A DNA stretch of 64,000 bases from an uncultured Acidimicrobiales bacterium (GCA_938002965.1 CALKZY010000018.1:1-64000); one strand, 5' to 3'; positions 10,702-19,571 are shown, counted from the stretch's first letter. The notes: generated by a model not told the origin, from the letters alone. Numbers and translations: made by a program.

Positions 10702-11628
10702 CTAGACGTGCGACCCGTCCGATTCGACGGCTGCATCAGGAGTGACCATCGTACCGATGCCAGCATCGGTGAACAGCTCGAGCAAAAGGGCGTGGGGTAG
10801 GCGACCGTCCAATAAGTGGGCAGAGGCCGCACCTGCCTCCACGGCATGAATGCATGACCTGACTTTTGGAACCATACCCCCTGAGATTCGGCCGGCGGCG
10901 ATCCCCTTCTCAAGCTCACTGACCGAGGCCCGACTCATAAGACTGTCAGGACTGTCGACGTCGGCCATCAGGCCTGCAACGTCGGTTAGGAATACGACTT
11001 TTTCAGCTCCGAGCGCCCCGCCAAGGGCACCGGCGACCGTGTCGGCGTTGATGTTCAGAGCTTGGCCCGACTCGTCGACGCCAATAGATGAGACGACGGG
11101 AATGAGGTCCTCGGCCAGGAGTCGATTGACAATGGCCGGCTGGACTGAGTCGACATCGCCCACTAGACCCAGAGCAATGTCTCGTTGACTGGCCAGGATT
11201 AGTCGTCCGTCCTCGCCAGACATCCCCACCGCATAGGCACCGTGCATGTTGATATGGCCGATGATGTCCCGGCCAACTTTGCCTACCAGGACCATCCTGG
11301 CCACTTCGAGGGTTTCCTCGTCGGTAACTCTCAGGCCGTCGCGAAATTCTGATTCTTTTCCCAACCTGGAAAGCAGTTGGCCGATCTGGGGACCGCCGCC
11401 GTGCACCACAACCGGTTTGAGACCGACTGAACGCAACATCACGACATCTTCGGCGAAGGTTCGCATTACTTCATCGTCGACGATGGCGTTCCCGCCAAGC
11501 TTGACCACGATAACGGCGCCTCGAAACCGCTGAAGGTACGGCAGCGCCTCAACCAGGGCCCCGGCCCGTTGCTCGGGTGAGAACGACGGGGATCGCTCTG
11601 ACGAGGCGACGGTCTCGTCTGCGGTCAC
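10702..11628 (-). CDS. argB: acetylglutamate kinase
   Basis: Phosphorylates N-acetylglutamate, usually the arginine-feedback step. About 308 residues with the amino acid kinase features KLGGNA (Lys about 43), VVHGGGPQI and the long DEETLEVARMVLVGKV segment. I start it at GTG 11628, which overlaps the argC stop in a GTGA arrangement; the upstream extension lies inside argC. In most actinobacteria argJ sits between argC and argB; here the two overlap directly, so argJ is definitely not at its usual place. Confidence 0.95.
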   Translation of the reverse strand: MTADETVASSERSPSFSPEQRAGALVEALPYLQRFRGAVIVVKLGGNAIVDDEVMRTFAEDVVMLRSVGLKPVVVHGGGPQIGQLLSRLGKESEFRDGLRVTDEETLEVARMVLVGKVGRDIIGHINMHGAYAVGMSGEDGRLILASQRDIALGLVGDVDSVQPAIVNRLLAEDLIPVVSSIGVDESGQALNINADTVAGALGGALGAEKVVFLTDVAGLMADVDSPDSLMSRASVSELEKGIAAGRISGGMVPKVRSCIHAVEAGAASAHLLDGRLPHALLLELFTDAGIGTMVTPDAAVESDGSHV

Positions 11629-12680
11629 GGGTACATCCCAACCTTTGAGAGTCCGGTTGTCTCCGCCAAGCCAAGAGCCAGATTTACGCATTGAATCGCC
11701 ATACCAGAAGCCCCTTTAACCAGATTGTCTAGCACACCGATACCCAGAACCCGATTGGTTCGCGGGTCAACCCTTGCCGTCAGATGCACCGAGTTTGACC
11801 CCTGAACCGACTTTGTGGATGGGCTGCGCTCGTCAACCAGCACGAACGGTGAATCGGCATAGAAGTCGGTCATGACCTTCAGCACATCGTCGGTTTCGAC
11901 CGCTTGGTCGAGTCGGCCGTAGCAAGAAGCGAGAATACCTCTGTTCATCGGGACCAGATGGGGGGTGAAGAGAACGGTCGCCTCGGTATCGCCGACGTTG
12001 CTGAGGGTTTGCTCGATTTCCGGCGTGTGACGGTGCGTCAGCAGACCGTACGCTGATGCATTCTCGTCCACCGTGCAGAAGGTGGTGTTTGGCTTCGGTG
12101 GACGTCCCGCCCCACTGACGCCGGTAATCAGGTTGACCACTATGTCAGTGGGGTCAATGAGTCCCGATGCCACCAGCGGCGCGAGAGTCAGCGACGCTGC
12201 GGCAGCGTTACATCCGGTCGCTGCAACCAGCTCGGCTCCGGGCAACTGGGAACGATAGAGCTCGGGCAGACCATATACGGCCTTACTCAGAAGCTCCGGC
12301 GACGTGTGCTCCGCGCCATACCAGGTCGGATAGAGCCCCGGATCCTTCAACCTGAAGTCCGAACCCATGTCGACAATCATGCCGACACGACCCAACAGGT
12401 CGGGAACAACATTCATGCTGAGGCCGTGAGGAAGACCAACGAATACGACGTCGAGTCCGTCAAATAGCTCGACCGAATAGTCGTCATAGACCCGCGAACC
12501 TACGATCGGAGCGAGGTTCGGGTAGAGATCGGCGATTGGCTGGCCGGCCTGAGATGCCCCTGAGGCCGCTTCCACCACGATTGCCGGGTGATTGTCCAGC
12601 AGTCGGAACAGCTCTGCGCCGGTATACCCGGACGCTCCGACGATGCCGGCACGCACCTGTTTCGGTTCCATTCCTGTCAT
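11625..12680 (-). CDS. argC: N-acetyl-gamma-glutamyl-phosphate reductase
   Basis: NADPH-dependent reduction of acetylglutamyl phosphate to the semialdehyde. The 351-residue protein has the nucleotide loop GASGYTGAE at 15-23 and the active-site Cys in ATGCNAAAA (Cys 157). It is the first gene of the arg cluster. The ATG at 12680 lies 7 nt after a TAGTCT hexamer, so its mRNA may be leaderless; a second ATG is three codons in. A candidate ARG box lies 35 bp upstream, placing it over the promoter. Confidence 0.96.
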   Translation of the reverse strand: MTGMEPKQVRAGIVGASGYTGAELFRLLDNHPAIVVEAASGASQAGQPIADLYPNLAPIVGSRVYDDYSVELFDGLDVVFVGLPHGLSMNVVPDLLGRVGMIVDMGSDFRLKDPGLYPTWYGAEHTSPELLSKAVYGLPELYRSQLPGAELVAATGCNAAAASLTLAPLVASGLIDPTDIVVNLITGVSGAGRPPKPNTTFCTVDENASAYGLLTHRHTPEIEQTLSNVGDTEATVLFTPHLVPMNRGILASCYGRLDQAVETDDVLKVMTDFYADSPFVLVDERSPSTKSVQGSNSVHLTARVDPRTNRVLGIGVLDNLVKGASGMAIQCVNLALGLAETTGLSKVGMYP

Positions 12681-12687
12681 GTCGGAC

Positions 12688-12693
12688 AGACTA
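12688..12693 (-). promoter_or_regulatory. candidate -10 box of argC (leaderless)
   Basis: TAGTCT on the minus strand ends 7 nt before the argC ATG, which would put the transcript start at or next to the start codon. No good -35 is visible at 17 nt, as is common for actinobacterial promoters. Confidence 0.45.
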
Positions 12694-12714
12694 GCCTCTC
12701 GTCATTCATTGCGC

Positions 12715-12728
12715 TACATAAATATTCA
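12715..12728. promoter_or_regulatory. candidate ARG box (ArgR operator)
   Basis: TACATAAATATTCA matches 10 of 14 positions of the mycobacterial operator core TGCATAACGATGCA as I recall it, and its right half fits the general AT-rich ATTCA half-site. It lies between argC and the divergent udk, about 22 bp upstream of the argC -10, where ArgR would block RNA polymerase. Confidence 0.5.
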
Positions 12729-12783
12729 GGAAATGTAGGCTATGGATCACCCGGTCAGAGGCCAACATGGCGGCTGTCAGCTT

Positions 12784-12798
12784 TATACTTGGTTCCCC
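12784..12798 (+). promoter_or_regulatory. candidate leaderless promoter of udk
   Basis: TATACT at 12784-12789 is followed by 9 nt and then the GTG start at 12799. This fits a leaderless transcript and supports choosing GTG 12799 over the upstream ATG. Confidence 0.45.
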
Positions 12799-13473
12799 GT
12801 GGGGACCTCACAAACTACGAGGATCATCGGCCTCTGCGGTGGGAGCGGGTCAGGCAAGACAACCTTGGCTGTCGAGCTGGCAAAACTTCTTGCCGATGCA
12901 CAGGTACTGTGCTTCGACTCCTACTATCGCGACCTCGGCCATCTAACGCTTACCGAACGGGCGCAGGTCAACTTCGACTCTCCCGATTCACTCGACGCTC
13001 CCCTCCTAGTTAGACACCTCCAAGCGCTGGCGCAGGGCAAGTCTGTAGCCGTACCCGTCTACGATTTCACCACCCACACCCGCTCTGAAGATGTGCTCAT
13101 GGTCGATGCCCACAGGTACATCATCCTCGAAGGCATCCTGCTATTCGCCTTTCCCGAGATTCGCCGCCTGCTGGATGTCCGGGTGTTCCTTGATAGTCCG
13201 ACCGCCCTGCGGTTGTCCCGGCGCCTCGAGCGGGATCTGAACGAGCGCGGCAGGACGGAGCAATCGGTGGTGCAGCAGTGGAACACCACCGTGGAGCCAA
13301 TGCACCGCCTCCACGTCGAACCCAACGCAAGTCACGCCCATGTCGTTGTTCAGCACGGGCCTCCGGTGTCAATAGTGGCCCGCAATCTGTACAGGCAGAT
13401 AAAGGAACTGGATCACCAACGTCAGGCCTCGGCCTTGTCACGCCAGCTAGAATTGAAACATGAAGATCGGTGA
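12799..13473 (+). CDS. udk: uridine kinase
   Basis: Pyrimidine salvage: ATP-dependent phosphorylation of uridine (and cytidine). About 224 residues with the P-loop GGSGSGKT at 14-21, FDSYYRD, the substrate segment PVYDFTTHTR and ILEGILLF, then the RLERDLNERGR lid. An upstream ATG at 12742 would add 19 residues of unconserved sequence; GTG 12799, placed behind a TATACT hexamer, is preferred. It runs divergently from the arg operon and its end overlaps the start of the MerR gene by 14 nt. Phosphoribulokinase is a related fold but the motifs here are those of Udk. Confidence 0.9.
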   Translation: MGTSQTTRIIGLCGGSGSGKTTLAVELAKLLADAQVLCFDSYYRDLGHLTLTERAQVNFDSPDSLDAPLLVRHLQALAQGKSVAVPVYDFTTHTRSEDVLMVDAHRYIILEGILLFAFPEIRRLLDVRVFLDSPTALRLSRRLERDLNERGRTEQSVVQQWNTTVEPMHRLHVEPNASHAHVVVQHGPPVSIVARNLYRQIKELDHQRQASALSRQLELKHEDR

Positions 13474-13867
13474 GCTGGCCGACCAATGCGGTGTCTCAAC
13501 CAAGACCATTCGCTACTACGAGTCGATAGGGCTCGTCGCCGTCCCCCACAGAGAGGCCAACGGCTACCGACGCTACGACAGTGGGGCTGTCGAGCGGCTT
13601 GACTTCATCCGAAGCGCACAGAGCACAGGGCTGACGCTCACCGAAATCGGTTCGATCCTTGAACTCAAGGACACCGGACAACGATCCTGCGAACACACCC
13701 GCGACCTGCTCGCCCGCCATCTTGAAGACCTCGATCAGCAGATCGACCACCTGAACCGCACCAAAGACCAGCTACAGCGAATGGCCGACCGGGCATCCGC
13801 CCTCGACCCCGGTTCATGCACCGATCCAAACCGGTGTCAAGTGATCGGTAGCGATCCAACGGCATAG
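13460..13867 (+). CDS. MerR-family metal-responsive regulator
   Basis: Transcription activator of the MerR family, 135 residues. The N-terminal winged helix KIGELADQCGVSTKTIRYYESIGL is typical (residues 2-25). The effector part has Cys 77 at the start of the dimerisation helix, and a C-terminal loop with Cys 120 and Cys 126. In this family a Cys at that helix position goes with divalent metals (ZntR, CadR, PbrR), whereas monovalent sensors such as CueR have Ser, so a Zn/Cd/Pb/Co-type sensor is inferred. No exporter gene lies next to it; its target is unknown. It overlaps udk at the start and converges with the kinase gene by 31 bp at the end. Confidence 0.88.
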   Translation: MKIGELADQCGVSTKTIRYYESIGLVAVPHREANGYRRYDSGAVERLDFIRSAQSTGLTLTEIGSILELKDTGQRSCEHTRDLLARHLEDLDQQIDHLNRTKDQLQRMADRASALDPGSCTDPNRCQVIGSDPTA

Positions 13868-15057
13868 GCAAACCCATCATCGTTCGGCACCACAGGGGCG
13901 ACGCACGTCGGTAGGACCACCGAAACCCGTCCGCCGGGACCGGCGCTGATGAAGATTCGCCCGTTGTGAGCGGCTACGACGCTCTTGGCGATGGCCAAAC
14001 CCAGACCGCTGCCACCGAGGGATCGATTTCGACTTTCCTCGGCCCGGGAGAATCGTTCAAACGCCCGCTCAACGAACTCGGCTGGGAAACCCGGCCCTTC
14101 GTCCAAGACGTGCAGGGTGATGGCGTCGCCGGACTCAACCAGGAGGTCGACGTTTGAGCCATCAGGGCTATGTCTGATTGCATTGTCCAGCAGATTCCTG
14201 ATTACCCGTCCCAGAGCGGCTGCGTTGCCAAGCACCGGAGCGGCGACCGCTGTTCGGGGCAGGATACGGATGGCGCGATGATCGGCCACCGGCTGCAGCG
14301 CTTCCGCCGCCTCGTCAACCAACTCGGAGAAGTCAAGAACTTCAGGTTCGGTTTCCATACGACCGGAATCAACCTGCGCCAGATAGAACAAATCGTCAAC
14401 AAGAGTCGTCAAGGCGTCCACGTCACAAGCCATCGAGTGGAGATAGCGCTGCGGATCCGGGGCCATGCCGTCGCGAAGCGCCTCAACCGCGGCCTGCATC
14501 GCAGCCAGGGGCGTACGCAGGTCATGGCTCACGCTCGACAACAGATAGCGGCGTTCAGTGTCCAGACGATGACGCTCGGCGTCAGTGGCCGCACGCAGTC
14601 GTTCGACCATCTCAAGCTGGTGGCCGAGACTCTCCATGGCTGATGACACCCGGCCGATCTCATCTGAACGCTGCACATCGACTCGTATTCCGTGCTCGCC
14701 CGATTCCAGCCGGTTCAGCGCCCGCTCGAGCTTTAGTACATCTCGCCCCATCGGGCCCGTGGCCATCAACACCAACACCACAACCAGCGGGACCATCAGC
14801 GAAATGACCGAGATGACCTTTTCCAACGTGTCACCATCAACGATCATGAGCCATGACAAAGCGACGGTGACCAGCGCTCCGGTACCTAACGACACAAGAG
14901 AAATCACTAAGATCTGCGACCTCAGCGACGACAAATACTGAGCAAAGTATCGAAGCAGCAAACCGGTCAGCAAGGTCAGGGCCAGAAGGCCCGCAGCCAC
15001 TGCCGCAACCATCGCGGGCAGAACCCGGGATGTCTCCAGCAGCGCATCAAAGGTCAT
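13837..15057 (-). CDS. two-component sensor histidine kinase
   Basis: Membrane histidine kinase, 406 residues. Three hydrophobic segments (about 10-38, 48-70 and 82-101) with almost no extracellular sensing loop, then a HAMP linker (102-155), the dimerisation/phosphoacceptor segment SSVSHDLRTPLAAM with His 178, and a full ATP-binding domain: N box RNLLDNAIRHS, G1 DEGPGFP, G2 GGSGLGLAI. With so little outside the membrane, it probably senses a membrane-borne or intramembrane signal. It follows its response regulator with a 4-nt overlap. Its 3' end overlaps the convergent MerR gene. Confidence 0.94.
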   Translation of the reverse strand: MTFDALLETSRVLPAMVAAVAAGLLALTLLTGLLLRYFAQYLSSLRSQILVISLVSLGTGALVTVALSWLMIVDGDTLEKVISVISLMVPLVVVLVLMATGPMGRDVLKLERALNRLESGEHGIRVDVQRSDEIGRVSSAMESLGHQLEMVERLRAATDAERHRLDTERRYLLSSVSHDLRTPLAAMQAAVEALRDGMAPDPQRYLHSMACDVDALTTLVDDLFYLAQVDSGRMETEPEVLDFSELVDEAAEALQPVADHRAIRILPRTAVAAPVLGNAAALGRVIRNLLDNAIRHSPDGSNVDLLVESGDAITLHVLDEGPGFPAEFVERAFERFSRAEESRNRSLGGSGLGLAIAKSVVAAHNGRIFISAGPGGRVSVVLPTCVAPVVPNDDGFAYAVGSLPIT

Positions 15058-15875
15058 GGTTCGAAGCGGTAGCCGACGCCGCGAGCGGTGGTAATCCAGC
15101 GGGGGGCGCTGGGGTCAGCTTCCAGCTTCTGGCGTATTCGGCCCACATGGACCGTCACTGTCGCTGGATCCTGATACTCCGGCGCCGAGTCCCAGACCGC
15201 TTCAAGAAGCTGGCGCCGGGTAAACACCTGACGCGGGGCCTGAGCCAACCGGGCCAGCAGATCAAACTCCTTGGGGGTCAGCTCAATCGGTCGGCCGTCG
15301 GCCACGACTTCGCGTGTCCTGAGGTCGATGGCCAATCCATCGAAGTGAAGTTCCTCGGCGGTCACCACCTCAGCCGCTCCGCCACCAGCCGCCACCGCCC
15401 GACGTAGCACTGTCTTTACCCGAGCGGTCAGCTCTCTCGGCGAGAAAGGCTTGACCACATAGTCGTCAGCACCAAGTTCAAGTCCGACAATGCGGTCGGT
15501 CTCATCGGCGCGTGCGGTAAGCATGATGACCGGCACCGCGCTCCTCGACCGGAGCTGGCGGATAATTTCAAAGCCGTCAACCCCGGGCAGCATTACGTCG
15601 AGAACGACGAGATCCGGTAGGTGACGCTCCAACCAGCGGAGGGCGTCGTCGCCATTGTCGAGTTCGACCACGTCGAAGCCGTCGAGCTGCAAGTAGCGAC
15701 AGACAACTTCTCGCACCATCGGCTCGTCGTCAACCACCAGAATCGTCTGGCGGACTTCAGTGCCGTCAATGCCACCCTGTGAGGCGCCGGCCGTCCCCCG
15801 AGCGGGAGACGGCCCACCAGGGTACGGCGGCGTAGGATGTGGGGAATTCAGGCCGGTCATGGAGATTGTCATCAA
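15054..15875 (-). CDS. OmpR/PhoB-family response regulator
   Basis: Phosphorylation-controlled DNA-binding regulator paired with the downstream kinase. The receiver domain holds the acidic pocket at 49-51 (DDE), the phosphoacceptor Asp 93 in VLDVMLPG and Lys 142 in VVKPFSPRE; a winged-helix output domain fills about 170-270. An unusual Pro/Gly-rich N-terminal tail of about 40 residues precedes the receiver; ATGs at 15875, 15872 and 15860 are all possible starts. Two interleaved perfect inverted repeats lie 14 nt upstream and could be its own binding site. Confidence 0.93.
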   Translation of the reverse strand: MMTISMTGLNSPHPTPPYPGGPSPARGTAGASQGGIDGTEVRQTILVVDDEPMVREVVCRYLQLDGFDVVELDNGDDALRWLERHLPDLVVLDVMLPGVDGFEIIRQLRSRSAVPVIMLTARADETDRIVGLELGADDYVVKPFSPRELTARVKTVLRRAVAAGGGAAEVVTAEELHFDGLAIDLRTREVVADGRPIELTPKEFDLLARLAQAPRQVFTRRQLLEAVWDSAPEYQDPATVTVHVGRIRQKLEADPSAPRWITTARGVGYRFEP

Positions 15876-15888
15876 GCTGATCCGTCGT

Positions 15889-15911
15889 CAGTGACAGCGT
15901 CACTGCTGTCA
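15889..15911. promoter_or_regulatory. interleaved inverted repeats upstream of response regulator
   Basis: Two overlapping perfect dyads: CAGTGAC-AGC-GTCACTG (15889-15905) and TGACAGC-GTCACT-GCTGTCA (15892-15911). A further GCTGTC lies at 15924-15929, 19 nt from the one at 15905, giving a direct repeat as well. The position just upstream of the regulator's start suggests autoregulation; it could also be an mRNA hairpin controlling translation. Confidence 0.5.
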
Positions 15912-16042
15912 GAACTGGTGGCAGCTGTCGATACGAACGTCTGAGTAGCTACCTGCCATTGTTAACACAGGCCCCCGTAGTGGTCTTCCCCACAAGTCGA
16001 AACAATCGATAAACATCGCCTCGGACGGCCACCAAGACGACG

Positions 16043-18460
16043 TCAGCGCAGGTCGGCCCCGTGAGCCTTGGCCACCGCGTCGATGCAACGTTGCCGGACA
16101 TCGGCCACCTCGCCATCAGTCAGTGTTCTGTCTGATGCCTGTAGCCGCAGCCGGTAGGCCAACGAACGATTACCGTCACCAAGCTGCTCGGATCGGAAGG
16201 TGTCGAAAAGCTCGGCCGAGTACAGCAGGTCGCCACCTGCCTTCCTCAACGTCCGCAGTACGTTTGCCGCCGGCACGTCATCACCGACCACGAAGGCCAG
16301 GTCAATGTCGCTGGACGGATAGAACGAGATGGGCTTGTAGCTGACAGCCTTTTCCAGGGCGGGCACCAAAGGCGCCAACTCAAGTTCTAACCAGCTGACT
16401 CTTCCCTGAACACCGAAACGTTCAAGGACTGCAGGGTCGACCTCGCCAACGGCGCCGATGGTTGAACCGCGGAAGGTCACCGAGGCCGAACGGGTCGGAT
16501 GCAGACCGGGCACCGATGAGTTGACGACACCAACCCCCGCCAAACTCAATTCGTCGCCGAACCTTGCAAGCAGCCGACTGGCCGCCGCGGCGGCAGAGTG
16601 CACTTCATCGCCCATTGCCGCCTCGAAACCTGAGCCACAAGCAGCCAAGATCTCTCGTTCTACCGGCAAATCACCATCGGATGGATGGAAGACCCGGCCA
16701 AGCTCGTAGAGGCGGACCGGACCGTTACGGTGCGACTGATTGTGCACGATCGCCTTGAGCAACCCGGGCAGCAGCGAGGTTCGCAACACCGACTCATCAG
16801 CCACCAGAGGGTTGGTCAACCGAAGTCCATCATCGGTCAGTCCGGCCTGTTCCAAGTCGCCGGGAGCGAGAAAGGGCATCGGCATCGCCTCGCTATATCC
16901 AGCGCCCAAGACCGCGTGCCGCACTCGGCGTCGAGCCTGCTGGGTCGGGCTAAGCCTCCCTGCTTGTGTTGGGGTCGGTACCCGCAAGCCAGACTTGCTG
17001 TAGCCGTGGTGACGGGCGATCTCTTCGATCACGTCGATCTCGACCGTGGAGTCGGGGCGCCAAGAAGGAATCTGCACGGTAACAACCGCTCCCCCTCCAT
17101 CTGCATCGGCCGCCTGTTTCACCGTTGTCGAGAATCCAATCGGATCCAGGAGCGCACCGACCTCGGCCACCGAAAGGCGTGTGTTCAGCAGATCATTCAC
17201 CTTGTCGAGACGAACATCGGCGGCAGACGCCGATTGCAGATCGCCTTCAACCACGACCCGTCCGGTGTCAACCGTCGCGCCACACAACTGTTGTGCCAGC
17301 TGGCAGAAACGGTCGAGGGCCAGTTCGATCACGTAAGGATCGCCGCCACGCTCGAATCGCGTTGACGCTTCAGAGCGTAGGTTCAGTTTCCGAGACGTCT
17401 TTGCCACCGTCATACGGTCCCAGACCGCGGCCTCTACTACGACCGAGGTCGTCTCGGCGCCTATCTCAGTGCTTGCACCGCCCATTACGCCGGCCAGTCC
17501 GATCGGTTCATCAGCGGCGTTGACGATGAGCCCATCGGCCGGGCCGATAGAGCGCTCGGTGTCATCAAGGGTGACCAACTTTTCACCCTCACGTCCACGA
17601 CGAACCCCAAGATGTCCGTTCTCGACGAGTCCCAGATCGTAGGTGTGGTTCGGTTGACCAAGTTCCAACATCACGTAGTTGGATATGTCGACAATGGAGT
17701 TGATGGGCCGCATTCCGGCTGCGGTCAACCGCGCCGCCATCCACGCCGGGGACTCTCCCACCGTGATGTTGTCGAGCACCCGAAGGCCAAACCGTTGGCA
17801 CAGATCCGGGTCTACCAGCGTCGCCGAACATCGGTCCGATGCCTTGGTATCGGCTTCGACCACCGTCGGTTCAGGCACTCGAAACTCCACTCCCAGCCGG
17901 GCAGCGAGATCTCGGGCCACGCCCATCACCGACAGCGCATCAGGTCGATTTCCCTCGATGTCGAGTTCGAACAGAACGTCGGGGGTAACTCCGAGCGCAT
18001 CGTTGAGCGAGGCTCCTGTGGTATCGCCGGTGACAAGGGATGCCTCGTCGAGGATGTGAATTCCGTCAGCATCCTCGGCCACGTCAAGCTCGGCGGCCGA
18101 ACACAACATTCCATTCGACCACTCCCCCCGCAACTTTCGTTGGGCGATCTCCAGACCACCGGGCATCGTCGTTCCAATAGTTGCCAGGGGAACCAGATCG
18201 CCGACGGACATGTTAAACGCTCCACAGCAGATCTGAAGGGCCTCTCCGTCCCCGGCATCGACGTCCACGAGCTGAATGCGGTCGGCCTCGGGGTGTGGCC
18301 GCAAGTCGAGGACTCGGGCGACGACAATCCCGTCCCACGAATTACCCGTGTCAGCCACCGATTCAACCACCATGCCGAGATCGGTCATCGTCTCAGCCAG
18401 AAACGAAGGGTCCTGGTCGAAAGGGGCGAACTCTTGAAGCCATGAGAGCAGTACGTTCAT
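16043..18460 (-). CDS. pheT: phenylalanyl-tRNA synthetase beta subunit
   Basis: Large subunit of the alpha2-beta2 PheRS. About 805 residues, the usual bacterial length, with the N-terminal EMAP/tRNA-binding module, the B3/B4 editing region, B5, the class II-like core and the C-terminal anticodon-binding (ferredoxin-like) domain ending in RTLTDGEVADVRQRC. I chose ATG 18460 (MNVLLSWLQEF), the conserved bacterial start, which has an AGG about 10 nt upstream, rather than the ATG six codons earlier. It is 96 nt downstream of pheS. Confidence 0.96.
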   Translation of the reverse strand: MNVLLSWLQEFAPFDQDPSFLAETMTDLGMVVESVADTGNSWDGIVVARVLDLRPHPEADRIQLVDVDAGDGEALQICCGAFNMSVGDLVPLATIGTTMPGGLEIAQRKLRGEWSNGMLCSAAELDVAEDADGIHILDEASLVTGDTTGASLNDALGVTPDVLFELDIEGNRPDALSVMGVARDLAARLGVEFRVPEPTVVEADTKASDRCSATLVDPDLCQRFGLRVLDNITVGESPAWMAARLTAAGMRPINSIVDISNYVMLELGQPNHTYDLGLVENGHLGVRRGREGEKLVTLDDTERSIGPADGLIVNAADEPIGLAGVMGGASTEIGAETTSVVVEAAVWDRMTVAKTSRKLNLRSEASTRFERGGDPYVIELALDRFCQLAQQLCGATVDTGRVVVEGDLQSASAADVRLDKVNDLLNTRLSVAEVGALLDPIGFSTTVKQAADADGGGAVVTVQIPSWRPDSTVEIDVIEEIARHHGYSKSGLRVPTPTQAGRLSPTQQARRRVRHAVLGAGYSEAMPMPFLAPGDLEQAGLTDDGLRLTNPLVADESVLRTSLLPGLLKAIVHNQSHRNGPVRLYELGRVFHPSDGDLPVEREILAACGSGFEAAMGDEVHSAAAAASRLLARFGDELSLAGVGVVNSSVPGLHPTRSASVTFRGSTIGAVGEVDPAVLERFGVQGRVSWLELELAPLVPALEKAVSYKPISFYPSSDIDLAFVVGDDVPAANVLRTLRKAGGDLLYSAELFDTFRSEQLGDGNRSLAYRLRLQASDRTLTDGEVADVRQRCIDAVAKAHGADLR

Positions 18461-18556
18461 TGCGCTACCTGAATGCAATCGGGGGAATCGGAATACGAAT
18501 GGGACATCGGGAAGAAGGGCGAAGAAGAAGCGAGTGGCGACCCGGGCGAAGTCGGG

Positions 18557-19555
18557 TCAGAACTGGCGAAGGAAGCGGATGTCGTTGGTAAAGAACTCCC
18601 GCAGGTCGGCGATACCGAACTTCATAAGGGCCAGTCGGTCTATGCCGAAACCAAAGGCGAAGGCCGACCACTCCTCGGGATCGATACCGCCAGCTCGAAG
18701 TACGTTTGGATGGACCATGCCGCATCCTCCCAACTCGAGCCACGACCCGTCGGGACGTTGCACGTCGAATTCACCCGACGGCTCGGTGAACGGAAAATGG
18801 TTCGGGCGAAGCCTGGACGAGAAACCGGGGCCGAAATAGCGTTCGGTGAACGCTTCCATTGTTCCGGCCAGATCGGCCAGGGAAATGCCTTTGTCGACCA
18901 CCAGTCCTTCGATCTGGTGGAACACCGGCATATGGGTTGCGTCCGCAGTGTCGCGGCGGAAGACCCGACCCGGTGCGACGATGTAGATCGGAGGCTCCTG
19001 ATCCAGCATCGTGCGGATCTGGACTGGGGAGGTGTGAGTCCTCAGGAGGGTTGACCCTCCATCTCCGTGTTCGACATAGATCGAGTCGAACCCGTCTCGC
19101 GCCGGATGCCCCGGCGGAATGTTCAGGGCGTCGAAGTTGTGCCAATCGGTCTCAACTTCAGGACCCTCAGCGATATGGAACCCCATGCCCACAAAGACAT
19201 CCTCGAGTTCTTCCCACGCCTGAGTGACGGCATGGGCATGACCAGTTACTGGTGAACCCAGGAGTTCGGTCAGGTCCAAGCGCTCTGCTTCGAGCTGCAC
19301 CGCCCGCTCCACTTCGCCAAGCTCGGCACGACGAGACTCCATTGCCTCGATGATCCGGTTCTTGGCTTGGTTAAGAGCCTGTCCGACGCTCTTTCGGTCT
19401 TCAGCCGGAATCGAACCGAGCTTTCGTTTAGCCTCAATCAGGGGCGACGATCGCCCGAGGGAGGCGGTGCCCGCTTCATCAAGCTGAATCATGTTCTCAG
19501 CCCCGGCCACTGCTTCGAGTGCAGCAGCCTCATGTGCTTTGATGTCGTCAATCAT
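18557..19555 (-). CDS. pheS: phenylalanyl-tRNA synthetase alpha subunit
   Basis: Catalytic subunit of PheRS: class II synthetase charging tRNA-Phe. The 332-residue protein has an N-terminal coiled coil (about 1-90), motif 2 in the region RTHTSPVQIRTM, the Phe-binding FPFTEPS segment and motif 3 GFGIDRLALMKFGI near the C-terminus. The start MIDDIKAHE is reached through a duplicated 16-bp ribosome-binding/start segment (19550-19581). An overlapping out-of-frame 7-codon mini-ORF begins at the upstream copy of the ATG. Confidence 0.96.
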   Translation of the reverse strand: MIDDIKAHEAAALEAVAGAENMIQLDEAGTASLGRSSPLIEAKRKLGSIPAEDRKSVGQALNQAKNRIIEAMESRRAELGEVERAVQLEAERLDLTELLGSPVTGHAHAVTQAWEELEDVFVGMGFHIAEGPEVETDWHNFDALNIPPGHPARDGFDSIYVEHGDGGSTLLRTHTSPVQIRTMLDQEPPIYIVAPGRVFRRDTADATHMPVFHQIEGLVVDKGISLADLAGTMEAFTERYFGPGFSSRLRPNHFPFTEPSGEFDVQRPDGSWLELGGCGMVHPNVLRAGGIDPEEWSAFAFGFGIDRLALMKFGIADLREFFTNDIRFLRQF

Positions 19556-19571
19556 GGTGATCCAGAATCAT
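19548..19571 (-). other. possible 7-codon leader peptide ahead of pheS
   Basis: ATG at 19571 opens MILDHHD followed by TGA, overlapping the pheS ATG (19555) in another frame. It contains no phenylalanine, unlike the E. coli pheST attenuator leader, so if translated it would more likely act by coupling or start competition. It may be no more than a by-product of the duplication. Confidence 0.3.
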
